Positions 44,297-53,256 of a DNA stretch of 64,000 nucleotides are shown here, in pieces (positions within the stretch are counted from its first letter, which is position 1; each line of letters begins with the position of its first letter). Below the pieces are notes generated by a model. The model was not told where the DNA came from. It saw only the letters and a list, made by a program, of their open reading frames with translations, and did not search any database. Origin of the DNA: Leptolyngbya sp. Cla-17 (GTDB taxonomy: Bacteria > Cyanobacteriota > Cyanobacteriia > Leptolyngbyales > Leptolyngbyaceae); assembly GCF_016807185.1 (NCBI RefSeq), contig NZ_JAEVYN010000003.1, positions 124,001 through 188,000 on the forward strand, in the 5' to 3' direction. The translations under genes were made by a program, and so were the position numbers.

Positions 44297-45169
44297 CTAC
44301 GCAAACTCCACTACCTTCTGGTTAAAGTTGAGTCGGTTCTCGCCCGTGGGGAAGCCTGCCTTGCCGTCACCATCCACGTCCACATTACTGTGAAGGTTGG
44401 CGTACAGGTTCCCTGCCAGTAATGCAGCCTGTTCATCCGGCTTCAACTCGAAATTGGCTGAGATGTTACCGGATTTACCATCAGCATTTACAGTGTTCTC
44501 CAAGAATCGAACCACTGTAGCATCGGCAAAATTACCGCGATCGTCTCCAGAAGGACTGAAGTGAAGATGAGTCCCGCTCAGTTTGTTACCTTCCTTATCC
44601 TCCGGTACAGCTAGGAAGCCATCAACCAAGGCTTTGGGATCAGAGCCGTTGAGGATTTCAGCTTTAGGATCGATTTCCTTTTCTCCCTGGCTAAATAAAG
44701 GTGCTCCATCAAAGTCTTTGAATGAGCCTTCCACTTTGAAATTACCCTTGTCATCTAAGCTGAGGTTTGCCTCAGATGATCCTTTACTATCATTCGGAAA
44801 AGGAAATTCCTCTGCCCCAGACTTAGCCTCAGCCTGGTTGAAGCTGAAACTGTCGGTGCCGGGGAAGATGAAGTCGTCGCCAGCATCGCCAACTAATTTG
44901 TCAGACCCTTTTGTCCCATTGTGTTGCTTGAAGTCCTCAGACATTTTGGGAATGGGGCTTTCAGCCGGACCTGCGTGGTTGTGGTCAGCACTACTACCCA
45001 GATCTGCTTGATTGTTCAACGATGATTCAAAATCAGATGTTTGAATCGATGACCCTTTCGAGGCAAGTGTCGCAGAGTCGGAATGCTTTGAGGCATCTGC
45101 CCCAATGTCACCTCCTGCCTGTTGAGTTAGGTCATTGTGCTCCTCATTAGATCCATGAATACCAGCCAT
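44297..45169 (-). CDS. Acidic CHRD-domain protein, probable type I secretion substrate
   Basis: 290 residues, very acidic, no Sec signal. Residues 39-56 carry GSSIQTSDFESSLNNQAD, at the same place as in the neighbour. A linker with NGTKGSDKLVGDAGDDFIF has one RTX-like nonapeptide. The C-terminal half is a CHRD domain: LSGTHLHFSPSGDDRGNFADATVVRF, LLAGNLYANLHSNVDVDGDGKAGF. CHRD domains occur in secreted proteins of unknown role. Start ATG 45169 with GGAG upstream. Second gene of a minus-strand pair, 60 bases after the RTX-like gene. Confidence 0.8.
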   Translation of the reverse strand: MAGIHGSNEEHNDLTQQAGGDIGADASKHSDSATLASKGSSIQTSDFESSLNNQADLGSSADHNHAGPAESPIPKMSEDFKQHNGTKGSDKLVGDAGDDFIFPGTDSFSFNQAEAKSGAEEFPFPNDSKGSSEANLSLDDKGNFKVEGSFKDFDGAPLFSQGEKEIDPKAEILNGSDPKALVDGFLAVPEDKEGNKLSGTHLHFSPSGDDRGNFADATVVRFLENTVNADGKSGNISANFELKPDEQAALLAGNLYANLHSNVDVDGDGKAGFPTGENRLNFNQKVVEFA

Positions 45170-45228
45170 AAAAAAATTCTCCTACATTCACTTAAAATTC
45201 AATCGGGTTGGCACGATGAGTCGTGCAT

Positions 45229-46200
45229 TTATGCCGCTTTTGCAGCTTGACCTGTTGCACCAGCCGCTAGCCTGTCAAGGTCTTGAGAACTGACCTGGAC
45301 AAAGTTCTGATCAGAAATGTCGCCTACGTTCGTGAACGTCAGTGAAGCTAGAATGTGCTCTGAAGTTTTATCAACGACGACAGTGTTGTTCTTACTGTCT
45401 AAGGGCTGATCAAGTCCTCCAGTCTGAGGGTTAGTGCCCTGTCCAAATAGAATGCTGTCCAGGGTCAAGCTATCAGTCAATCCAAACTGGTCGTTCGCTG
45501 GATCAAAGTCGAATACCCGATTGGTCGCCTCTTGTCCCAGTGTGATCAGGTCTTTGCCTGTCCCAGTTGTCACCGTGTTGAAGCTGCCCTCTGTGTCCCC
45601 TCTGATGATGTCAGAGCCACCAGCTCCAATGACGGTGTTACTGCCACCGCCACCATCGAGGAAATCTCCGTTAGCACCTAACCGCGCTGCCAAATTCTCC
45701 TCATTCCTAACTTGGGTGGGATCAAGAGACTTTGTATCTGCCAATGCGTCAGGCGAAACGTGTAGCCCGTCTTCTGCTGACTTGCTACCGGATGAACTGC
45801 TGCCAGATTGAGATTTCGCACTCTTGTCTAAGTCGGCAACCTTTTCACCGGATTCAGATCCTTTACTCTTGTTGTCGTTGGGATTTTCACCGTCCTTATT
45901 TTTTGCCTCATTCAGCAAAGCGCCAGCTTGACTTTTCGCCTTATCAAATGCATCAAATGCAGTGTCTTTGAATTCTCCCAAAGTGTCACCAACTTTACCC
46001 TTCAGATCCTTCGCTTTGCCCTTAGCATCGCCAAACGCATCAGCCGCCTGATCTAAGGCTGCATTAAAGTCGGACTCTTGCACTGATGACCCTATTGACT
46101 TGTTCGCAGAAGCGTCACCCGCATTAGGATCTGGGTTGATGATATCGCCGTGAGATTGGTTGTGGTCCTCTAGTTTGAGATGATTATTTGCAGATTCCAT
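45229..46200 (-). CDS. RTX-like calcium-binding secreted protein
   Basis: About 323 residues, acidic, no Sec signal. Residues 37-54 GSSVQESDFNAALDQAAD match the N-terminal motif of the CHRD protein. An amphipathic helix region with repeated GKAKDLKGKVGDTLGEF follows, then hemolysin-type repeats (LGANGDFLDGGGGSNTVIGAGGSDIIRGD, TGKDLITLG) and a C-terminal beta region ending VSSQDLDRLAAGA. The layout suggests type I secretion, probably through the exporter at 56331-59417. ATG 46200 is preferred (GAGGA 6 bases upstream); the frame extends to 46311 without similarity. Confidence 0.8.
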   Translation of the reverse strand: MESANNHLKLEDHNQSHGDIINPDPNAGDASANKSIGSSVQESDFNAALDQAADAFGDAKGKAKDLKGKVGDTLGEFKDTAFDAFDKAKSQAGALLNEAKNKDGENPNDNKSKGSESGEKVADLDKSAKSQSGSSSSGSKSAEDGLHVSPDALADTKSLDPTQVRNEENLAARLGANGDFLDGGGGSNTVIGAGGSDIIRGDTEGSFNTVTTGTGKDLITLGQEATNRVFDFDPANDQFGLTDSLTLDSILFGQGTNPQTGGLDQPLDSKNNTVVVDKTSEHILASLTFTNVGDISDQNFVQVSSQDLDRLAAGATGQAAKAA

Positions 46201-46832
46201 AGGTATCCTCTTCACATCTGTGATTGCTGAAAAGATTGGCAAGTTGCCCACGGGAAGCCTTGTGATCGTGATTTGAGGTTTAGTAATTCGTCTTTCTGCT
46301 CTCCGACTCACCGCTGACCTACCCGATCAACGGCTCTAGAAGCCAATTGCTGGACAAAGAAAAACTAGATTGAGTGCCTTCAAGTCTATTCAGCGAGAAT
46401 TCCCCAGTTCCTACAGCCATTGTCTGAATGATCGTTGACCGCAAGCTGACTGCTACCCAATTTGTGCCGCGACTCAAAACTTACACATCCCCCGCACCGC
46501 TCTGAAATTCTGTCTCTCAAGGATAGGAAGTTCAGAGTGGATGCTTTACATCTATTGAACGCATCCCCTATTCATATTAACTCTATTCAAAGGTAGAGAT
46601 AATACTTTTTCTAGAAAAGAAAACTAGAAGTATTTAAAGTTATGTTCAATGGTGGTTTTCGCCCCCGAACTATTTGTTGGGAAATCTAAAATGAGCAAGT
46701 ATTACCGCCGGACTTGCCTAAATCTATGTCTTTGGAGAGTGTTTCGAGGTGCCTAACATTTAATACAAAAATGTAAAGCGGCTTAAATTTTTGTTCGATT
46801 TTGAGTCTAATAAATTTTTGGGTTAGGGGAAA
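46201..46832. promoter_or_regulatory. Divergent promoter region with TCTCTACC motif
   Basis: About 630 bases between the RTX-like gene (minus) and the kinase operon (plus). At 46592-46619, read on the minus strand, TAGAAAAAGTATTATCTCTACC resembles motifs at 60992-61024, 61410-61447, 63479-63500 and 36829-36849. No gene is supported in the rest. Confidence 0.5.
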
Positions 46833-47219
46833 ATGTCTCAAGGGCTTCTACTTTCAGATGGAGGTGGTTTCGTTGACCTACTTCTGGTTGTTTATCGGAT
46901 TAGCCAGGAGCAGAGTCAACGGTTTGATGGACTTGCCAATCAACTCGCCTGCATTCGCCATGATCATCCGGATCGGATTGATTGCTGGCAAGCCTGGTGG
47001 GACGAACTCATATTACGGGTTCATTCTCAACCGGGTTGGTATGCAGCGGTTGCATTGCCAGGACACGAGTACAACTGTTTTTGGGGTCCTTATGCTGATC
47101 CTCAAACGGCGGTACAAGTTGCCCAAAAACATACAGGTGCTTGTCTATCTGTCAATACTGTAGAAGTCCCTTCTGTTCGATTTCCAAATAATTTGCCCTG
47201 GGTTGCTCAAGTCGGTTGA
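46833..47219 (+). CDS. Small hypothetical protein heading the WD40-kinase operon
   Basis: 128 residues, Trp- and His-rich: SQRFDGLANQLACIRHDHPDRIDCWQAWWDELILRVHSQPGW, ALPGHEYNCFWGPYADPQTAVQVAQKH. No TM segment or known domain. An overlapping frame at 46801-47163 is rejected because it lacks a ribosome site and coherent composition. The gene ends 41 bases before the kinase ATG on the same strand, so an operon is likely. Function unknown. Confidence 0.6.
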   Translation: MSQGLLLSDGGGFVDLLLVVYRISQEQSQRFDGLANQLACIRHDHPDRIDCWQAWWDELILRVHSQPGWYAAVALPGHEYNCFWGPYADPQTAVQVAQKHTGACLSVNTVEVPSVRFPNNLPWVAQVG

Positions 47220-47260
47220 ACATTTTCCCACCTCTGTTTTGGGGTGATTGAGTTGGTTTC

Positions 47261-49054
47261 ATGATTGGGCAACTATTGACTGGACGGTATTTAATCCTAC
47301 AAGCGCTAGGGAAAGGTGGCTTTAGTGAGATCTTCCTGGCACGAGATAAGTATCTCCCACATCATCCACTGTGTGTTGTTAAATGTCTCAAGGCACTTCC
47401 CTTTGAAGTGGCTCGACGGATGTTTGACACTGAGGCTCAAGCGTTGCAAGAACTTGGGCGACAATGTGAGCAGATTCCGCTGCTTCTGGCGTGGTTTGAA
47501 GTAGGAGATCGCGCTTACCTGGTGCAGGAGTATGTTGAAGGGGAGAATCTGGAACACTGGCTCGATCAGGGGCAGCGTTTTTCTCAGAAAGATGCTGTTT
47601 GTTTGCTGCTGGACGTTCTACCCATCCTGGAGTTCATCCACTCTCAGGATCTGATTCATAGGGACATCAAGCCCAGTAACTTAATTCGGCGTACAGACGG
47701 CAGGATTGTCTTGATCGACTTTGGTGCTGCCAAATGGCTGAATAATGATTCTGCGGTGATTGAGGAAAAGCAGTCGCCCTCTGACCCAACGACCGAAGCA
47801 ATTGTGACGATCGGTACTCCTGGATACATGCCGGAGGAGCAACAACAGGGACAAGCTGACTTCAGCAGCGATCTCTATTCTTTGGGTGTTTCGGTTATTC
47901 AACTTTTAACCGGAATTCATCCCCGGCAGCTCAAGAAAAACCTTTCGTCTGGTGAAATTGAGTGGGAGTCTTACTTAAAAACGCCACTCGATTCGCGTCT
48001 GGTCACAATTCTAAACAAGTTGGTGTGTGTCAATCGCAAAGACCGCTATCGTCAAGCCTCGGAGGTGCTAGCTGATCTACAACAATCAACCAAAGCCCCT
48101 AAACCCAGCAGCCAATGGGCTAAAATCCGCATTCCTGCCTTGTCTGTGTCTCCTCGATGGGCTACAGCGGTAGGAGTTTTGTCATTGATCACGACAGTCG
48201 GGTTCGTCGGTGTTTGGCAGTTCTCGGTGCGGGGTGGGCACATGAGCGAAGCGATCGCGTCCATGTTGCCCATGTCCAATCAAACAAAACTAACGCTCAA
48301 GCACGATTTGGTCGTTGAGAATCCCGTTGATCTTCATACCGTGAGTGCGATCGCTGTGAGTCCTGATGGTGATTTATTAGCTGCCAGTAAAGACCAGTCG
48401 TTGTACTTATGGAACCTGCGATTTGGGCGATTGGTTCAGACCCTCAATGATCATCAGACTCAGGTAGCCGCCGTCGCCTTTAGCCCGGACGCTCAAATGA
48501 TTGCGGGTGGTGGAGATGACCAGGTGTTGAAAATTTGGAATGTTCGCACCGGAAAGATCCTGCAAACCTTTGCAGACCTAGGCGCACCCATGACGGCTGT
48601 ATTGTTTGCGCCTACTCAACAACTGGTGATTGGTGCCGTTGGTGAACGGCTCCAGGTTTGGGATCTGCGGACTGGAGAACTCCAAAAGGTATTCGCAGGG
48701 CACAAAGGGAAGATCAATCATTTGCTCGTCAGTGAGGATGGCAGAACCTTATACAGCCTGGGGGAAGATCGGGCGATCGCCTGGAGTTTAGATAGCGGTG
48801 AACTCCTACGGGTATTCCCTAAAGAATCTGGCATGGCAATGACCGGGCGAGTTGAAAAACAACACCTGGTCACGGTTCATTCAGATGGAATGCGAATCTG
48901 GGACAAAAAAACAGGTGTCTTATCTCGCGTCGAGAGAGACACTTCAACTCACCCATTGGATATGAAAACCGTTCGTTGTTCAGACCGATACCTTATCACC
49001 AGTGATTCGGATCAACGGTTCAAAGTTTGGGAAATATCAATGCTTAGGAAATAG
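47261..49054 (+). CDS. Serine/threonine protein kinase with TM helix and WD40 repeats
   Basis: 597 residues. Kinase domain 1-265: GKGGFSEIFLA (glycine loop), VVKCL (Lys), LIHRDIKPSNL (catalytic loop), VLIDFGAAKW (DFG) and GTPGYMPEEQ. One TM about 295-315 (WATAVGVLSLITTVGFVGVW). C-terminal five to six WD40 blades (SAIAVSPDGDLLAASKDQSLYLWNLRFGRLV, VAAVAFSPDAQMIAGGGDDQVLKIWNVRTGKIL). It is a transmembrane kinase whose WD40 part probably senses or scaffolds outside the inner membrane. Two bases separate it from the polyferredoxin gene. Confidence 0.92.
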   Translation: MIGQLLTGRYLILQALGKGGFSEIFLARDKYLPHHPLCVVKCLKALPFEVARRMFDTEAQALQELGRQCEQIPLLLAWFEVGDRAYLVQEYVEGENLEHWLDQGQRFSQKDAVCLLLDVLPILEFIHSQDLIHRDIKPSNLIRRTDGRIVLIDFGAAKWLNNDSAVIEEKQSPSDPTTEAIVTIGTPGYMPEEQQQGQADFSSDLYSLGVSVIQLLTGIHPRQLKKNLSSGEIEWESYLKTPLDSRLVTILNKLVCVNRKDRYRQASEVLADLQQSTKAPKPSSQWAKIRIPALSVSPRWATAVGVLSLITTVGFVGVWQFSVRGGHMSEAIASMLPMSNQTKLTLKHDLVVENPVDLHTVSAIAVSPDGDLLAASKDQSLYLWNLRFGRLVQTLNDHQTQVAAVAFSPDAQMIAGGGDDQVLKIWNVRTGKILQTFADLGAPMTAVLFAPTQQLVIGAVGERLQVWDLRTGELQKVFAGHKGKINHLLVSEDGRTLYSLGEDRAIAWSLDSGELLRVFPKESGMAMTGRVEKQHLVTVHSDGMRIWDKKTGVLSRVERDTSTHPLDMKTVRCSDRYLITSDSDQRFKVWEISMLRK

Positions 49055-49056
49055 TC

Positions 49057-50301
49057 ATGTTAAGCAAAACATCAGAGAAAACAATGCATCGCGTCCGATG
49101 GGTGTTGACCCTTGGATGGTTGCTCCTCATTGCATCCCTGTACTTTGACCCGGTTACAAAATTCTTTTTAGACTCCAGCACAACCTGGAGTCCATTTCGG
49201 CTTGATCCATCGTCTTATCTGGACCCAACCAAATGCCCCAAGATTCAAGGGCAGTGTGTGGTTCAAGACCCTCGCTATATGAGTGCCATGATTTGGTGGA
49301 CGATTATCGTGCCAGCCGCTATTTTGATTCTGATATCTGTTGGTCATGAGTTTTGGAGGCGCATTTGTCCGCTTTCGTTCATTTCCCAAATCCCACGCGC
49401 ATTGGGTATTCAGCGCAAGCGAAAAGTCGTTGATGTTGCCGGAAATGTTCGATGGGAGGTCGTCACCATTGGAGACAATTCCTGGTTAGGTCGTAACCGT
49501 TTGTACGTGCAGTTTGGGTTATTTCTTGCAGGACTGTCAGCCCGGTTGCTGTTTGTTAACGCTGATCGCACGGTGCTGGGATTGTTTCTACTAGGAACTA
49601 TGCTCTGTGCAGTTTTAGTGGGCTATCTGTACGCCGGAAAGTCATGGTGCAACTACTTCTGCCCAATGGCACCCGTGCAATTGGTCTATACAGGTCCGCG
49701 ATCGCTCTTAGGCAGTGAAGCGCACCTTAAGCCCAAGCCTGCAATCACCCAGTCCATGTGCCGCACTGTAGACCCACAGACAGGGCAAGAACTAGGTGCC
49801 TGTGTTGCCTGCAAATCTCACTGTATTGACATTGATGCAGAAGATTCCTATTGGGCAGGACTCAACGATCGCGGACGAGATGTGGTCGCTTACGGCTACT
49901 TAGGGGCAGTCATCGCCTTCTATTTTTACTACTGGCTGTATTCCGGGGATTGGAGCTACTACTTTTCTGGCGCTTGGACACGGGAACAAGGTCAGATGAC
50001 TCACCTGTTTGATCCAGGGTTTTACTTCAATGGGTTAGCCATTCCCATTCCTAAGCTCTTTGCCGCTCCACTCACCTTTGTTGTTTTTGTAGCTGTTTTT
50101 GTGGGGATTGGACGACTGGCTGAGAAGGGATGGTGCAACTTCCAGTCGGTTCAGGGGCGACCTGTTTCATCAGAGCAAGCACGCCATTTTATGTTCACCG
50201 TCTTTACAGCCGTGTCCTTCTGGACCTTTTTCACCTTTGGGGCACGTCCCTGGGTGAATCGGCTGCATCCAGTCTTGTTCTATGGTTTCAATGCATTATA
50301 G
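49057..50301 (+). CDS. Polyferredoxin-like (NapH/NosR-type) membrane protein, N-terminal part truncated by MITE
   Basis: 414 residues with six or more TM helices and cytoplasmic 4Fe-4S-type Cys motifs: RICPLSFIS, CNYFCPMAPVQ, MCRT...CVACKSHCIDI and a late WCNFQSV. The layout resembles NapH/NosR-like electron-transfer proteins. The frame ends at TAG 50299-50301, formed by the first bases of a 92-bp MITE; without the insertion it would run on into the next frame to 50905 (about 584 residues). It has AGGA 8 bases upstream of the ATG. Follows the WD40 kinase by 2 bases and precedes a ferredoxin reductase, so a membrane electron-transfer chain is likely. Confidence 0.85.
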   Translation: MLSKTSEKTMHRVRWVLTLGWLLLIASLYFDPVTKFFLDSSTTWSPFRLDPSSYLDPTKCPKIQGQCVVQDPRYMSAMIWWTIIVPAAILILISVGHEFWRRICPLSFISQIPRALGIQRKRKVVDVAGNVRWEVVTIGDNSWLGRNRLYVQFGLFLAGLSARLLFVNADRTVLGLFLLGTMLCAVLVGYLYAGKSWCNYFCPMAPVQLVYTGPRSLLGSEAHLKPKPAITQSMCRTVDPQTGQELGACVACKSHCIDIDAEDSYWAGLNDRGRDVVAYGYLGAVIAFYFYYWLYSGDWSYYFSGAWTREQGQMTHLFDPGFYFNGLAIPIPKLFAAPLTFVVFVAVFVGIGRLAEKGWCNFQSVQGRPVSSEQARHFMFTVFTAVSFWTFFTFGARPWVNRLHPVLFYGFNAL

Positions 50302-50905
50302 CGTTTCCGGCTCCTGTGAGGTACAAACTAAAGGCTCAAACCCTTGCTCTCTATTATTCTGCCCGTACCTCATCCGACAGAAAACCGCTATAATCGCCGC
50401 CTTGGGGTTTGCATGGTTACTGAGAACCCTGCACCGGAGTCATGCTCAATATGAACGTGAACGCATGGCAACCAGTCTCCGAAAGCAGCTCCGAAAGATT
50501 CTAGACCCCTCCATGCTAGAAGGGCGATCGCTTGAAGATTTAAGTCCGAACGAGGTCTATACGTTGGTCAAGGCGTTAGACAAATTGTTGCCTGAGATGT
50601 CCAAGCAGTCACGGCTTCAGGCGTATATCGGGGTAGTTCAGGATCTTCTGAGTCAACAGGTCGTAAGTGAATTGAACAGTTTGAAGTTTTTTAGTAAGTT
50701 GCGGCAAGACCTCGATCTCAAGGATTCAGACCACTTTGAGGCGATGGAATCAATTGCTCTTACCCAACCCAGTCTTTTAGTGTCGCAGGAACTGCCAAGC
50801 TCCACTCCTGCTGACTCTGAAACGGTTGCCAAAACCTTGCGGAGAAGGCGCGATCGTAACCAGACTATCACCTTCGGTGAGGCACCCGGTCGGTCTCGAC
50901 GGTAA
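50282..50905 (+). pseudogene. C-terminal part of the MITE-split polyferredoxin gene
   Basis: From about 50393 the frame continues the interrupted gene: IIAALGFAWLLRTLHRSHAQYERERMATSLRKQLRKILDPSMLEGRSLEDLSPNEVYTLVKALDKLLPEMS. The first TM part is completed by GCA TTA + ATC GCC GCC once the element is removed. The predicted C-terminus is a helical cytoplasmic tail of the kind seen in related proteins. An ATG at 50282 exists, but its first 37 codons are MITE sequence. It may still be made as a separate protein. Ends 52 bases before the FHA-reductase gene. Confidence 0.7.
50299..50390. mobile_element. 92-bp MITE inserted in the polyferredoxin gene
   Basis: The element's ends TAGCGTTTCCGGCTCCTGTG and (inverted) TAGCGGTTTTCTGTCGGATG form about 28-bp imperfect terminal inverted repeats, both continuing into GAGGTAC near the centre. 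It is flanked by TA (50297-50298 and 50391-50392), the target duplication of Tc1/mariner-type elements. Removing it plus one TA restores GCA TTA ATC GCC in frame. Confidence 0.8.
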
Positions 50906-50956
50906 CACCATCCAGCAATCTGATTTGTTCAAGCAATTTAGTACGGGTATTTTCTT

Positions 50957-52495
50957 ATGATGAAATTCAAATCAGTCAACTTTCAGCAGCAGGTATTCAA
51001 CGAATACGCACTCCCTCAGAAATACCCTGGACAAACCGAGTGGATCATCGGACGGTGCGACACCTGTGATCTGATCTTAGATAGTCCCGTTGTTAGCAGT
51101 GTGCATGGTCGCATTCAGTTCAGCGAAGGGGAGTACTATTTTGTTGATCTGGGCAGCCGCAATGGTTCGTTTGTCAATGGCAAAGACGTACAGCCCAATC
51201 AACGAGAATTGCTCCAGCTTGGCGACTTACTCCAGCTTGCAGAGACCTACCTGCATATTGAAGAACTCGAACCAGTTGACCTCTCAGTCCCATCAATCAT
51301 GCCAAGCCATTTACAGGGATCTACCTGGACGGCTGAAGAAATCACCGTGCGCTGCTGTCGCATTATTCAAGAAACCTCAGATGTCCGAACGTTCTATTTT
51401 GTCGCAGAGCCTGCCGTTCGGTTTGATCACTACCTGCCAGGACAGTTTACTAACTTAGCGGTTGAAATTGATGGACAGCAGGTGATCCGTCCTTACTCCA
51501 TCTCATCGTCTCCAACCTGTCCAGGCTCTCTTGCTTTGACGATTAAGCGAGTGCCCAGCAGTACTCCTGATGTGCCGCCAGGACTTGTTTCTAACTGGCT
51601 ACATGACAACCTGATTGTGGGCGATCGCCTGAAGCTTTTGGGTGGTTCATTGGGAGGCTTTACTTTTCTACCGGATGCTCCATCCAGGCTGCTCCTCATT
51701 TCAGCAGGCTCCGGCATCACTCCCATGATGTCAATGGCACGATGGGCTTACGATTCCTTTGCCGATATTGACATTGTGTTTCTCCATAGCGCCTGCACTC
51801 CAGAGGATATTCCCTTCTACGACGAACTGCTGCTGATCGACAAACACATGCCGAACTTTCAACTGGAGATTACGGTGACCCGACAACGCTCCGGAGTGTC
51901 ATGGGCAGGGCACAAAGGGCGAATCTCCTCGGCAATGCTTCAGCTTCTTACACCCGACTTGCATGAACGTTCTGTTTTCGTGTGCGGTCCTGATGGCTTC
52001 ATGCACGGGATTCGTTCAATCCTGGAAGACCTTGACTTTCCAATGGACAACTATCACCAAGAAAGCTTTGGCGGGTTCAGGGCATTTGAAGAAGCTCCAG
52101 ACTCACCGGAAGACGATATATGGGCTGAGGAGAGCGCCCAGCAGGAGCATATACCCATCCAGCAGGATCAAGGACAGACTCAGCTCGTCACCAGTAATAG
52201 CAGTAGCTTAAATGGGTATCAGCCTGACTCCGCTTCCGTGGTTACATTCACTAAGTCTCAGAAAGAGATTGCTGGCGATCGCGATCGCTCCATTTTGGAG
52301 TTGGCGGAAGAGGCAAGAGTTTCAATCCCTAAAGCGTGCCGGATGGGTGCTTGTGGCACCTGTAAGGTTAAAGTTGCTCAAGGGTCGGTTGAATATAAAG
52401 CAACCCCTACAAACCTTACTTCAGCCGACAAAGAGGCAGGATATACACTTGCCTGTATCGCAGCTCCCGTTGGTCGAGTTGCTGTAGAAGCGTAA
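50957..52495 (+). CDS. FHA-ferredoxin reductase-ferredoxin fusion protein
   Basis: 512 residues in three domains. FHA (about 15-105): TEWIIGRCDTCDLIL, SSVHGRIQF, SRNGSFVNG, the phosphothreonine-binding signature. FAD/NAD(P) oxidoreductase (about 125-360): RPYSISSSP (FAD), LLISAGSGITPMMSMARW and VFVCGPDGFM (NAD). C-terminal 2Fe-2S ferredoxin (about 425-510): CRMGACGTCKVKV...TLACIA. It would pass electrons from NAD(P)H to a partner and dock onto a phosphorylated protein, plausibly a target of the upstream WD40 kinase. A linker rich in acidic residues precedes the ferredoxin. The first of two ATGs at 50957 is used. Confidence 0.92.
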   Translation: MMKFKSVNFQQQVFNEYALPQKYPGQTEWIIGRCDTCDLILDSPVVSSVHGRIQFSEGEYYFVDLGSRNGSFVNGKDVQPNQRELLQLGDLLQLAETYLHIEELEPVDLSVPSIMPSHLQGSTWTAEEITVRCCRIIQETSDVRTFYFVAEPAVRFDHYLPGQFTNLAVEIDGQQVIRPYSISSSPTCPGSLALTIKRVPSSTPDVPPGLVSNWLHDNLIVGDRLKLLGGSLGGFTFLPDAPSRLLLISAGSGITPMMSMARWAYDSFADIDIVFLHSACTPEDIPFYDELLLIDKHMPNFQLEITVTRQRSGVSWAGHKGRISSAMLQLLTPDLHERSVFVCGPDGFMHGIRSILEDLDFPMDNYHQESFGGFRAFEEAPDSPEDDIWAEESAQQEHIPIQQDQGQTQLVTSNSSSLNGYQPDSASVVTFTKSQKEIAGDRDRSILELAEEARVSIPKACRMGACGTCKVKVAQGSVEYKATPTNLTSADKEAGYTLACIAAPVGRVAVEA

Positions 52496-52497
52496 CA

Positions 52498-52532
52498 GAT
52501 GCAAAAAGTGGAGGTGTTACACTTTTTGCATC
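52498..52532. terminator. Bidirectional hairpin terminator
   Basis: GATGCAAAAAGTG (52498-52510) and CACTTTTTGCATC (52520-52532) form a perfect 13-bp stem with a 9-base loop between convergent genes (FHA-reductase plus strand; exported protein minus strand). T/A runs within the stem serve both directions. Confidence 0.7.
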
Positions 52533-52546
52533 TATCGTCATTGTGG

Positions 52547-53212
52547 CTACTGATTAGACTGATCCGATGAACTTGGTTTGGACTGCTGAACCGCCGAGAC
52601 TTGACGCTCACTGGTTTGTGGCTCAGTTGTTAGCGATGGGGCTAAATCGCTAGGAGAATATTGTACGGCTAACCAATAACGACCAGCCTTCTGCGGTTGA
52701 GTCCCTGTAAAAACGACCGTGTACTCGCCCGTTTCCGGCAATTTCATGCGGATAAACGCATCAACGGTTCCAGGAGCCGCGTTTGTTCTGGCAATCAACC
52801 GGTTGCCAGAACCATATAGCAACACGTAAGGGGTCAGGCTTAAGTTGTTTACCTTGCGAGAGTCCTTGCTCCCTTTGACTTGAATTTGAACAGGAGTACC
52901 CGCTTGTCCAGAAAATTTGTAGGCTTCCAGGTAGTATCCGTTCAACTTGGCATCCCTACTGTCGAGAATTCCCGGCAACACCGTTCCTAGCTTAATCGGG
53001 GTTGTTTTAACCTGAGTACCTGCTTGACCGTCTGTAACCATTTGTTCGCCAATCGGTGGTGCTGGTGCTGGTTGCGTCTGTTGAGCATTGACCTGATTAT
53101 TCAGTACAACAGGCACTAGCAGCAGTCCAAAAATAAAGCCAGGTAACATTCCTACACCTAAAAGGTGAAACAAACTTGAACTCAACCGATGAACAGATCT
53201 GACCACAACCAT
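52547..53212 (-). CDS. Exported beta-sandwich protein, last gene of the secretion operon
   Basis: 221 residues. An N-terminal signal/TM (LFHLLGVGMLPGFIFGLLLVPVVLN) and a Pro/Gln/Ala linker precede a domain resembling the bacterial pre-peptidase C-terminal (PPC) beta sandwich: GTVLPGILDSRDAKLNGYYLEAYKFSGQAGTPVQIQV...FIRMKLPETGEYTVVFTGTQPQKAGRYWLAVQY. PPC domains help secreted proteins fold or be processed. It is 44 bases from the next upstream gene on the same strand, part of the operon descending from 60799. Confidence 0.7.
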   Translation of the reverse strand: MVVVRSVHRLSSSLFHLLGVGMLPGFIFGLLLVPVVLNNQVNAQQTQPAPAPPIGEQMVTDGQAGTQVKTTPIKLGTVLPGILDSRDAKLNGYYLEAYKFSGQAGTPVQIQVKGSKDSRKVNNLSLTPYVLLYGSGNRLIARTNAAPGTVDAFIRMKLPETGEYTVVFTGTQPQKAGRYWLAVQYSPSDLAPSLTTEPQTSERQVSAVQQSKPSSSDQSNQ

Positions 53213-53256
53213 AAGATTTCCCTCAAATGTAAAAGGTGACGTTGATTTTGAATGTC

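Noticed and set aside
46801..47163. 120-codon frame overlapping the small protein before the WD40 kinase
   Set aside because: Different frame, no ribosome site; the 46833-47219 frame has better composition and operon spacing.
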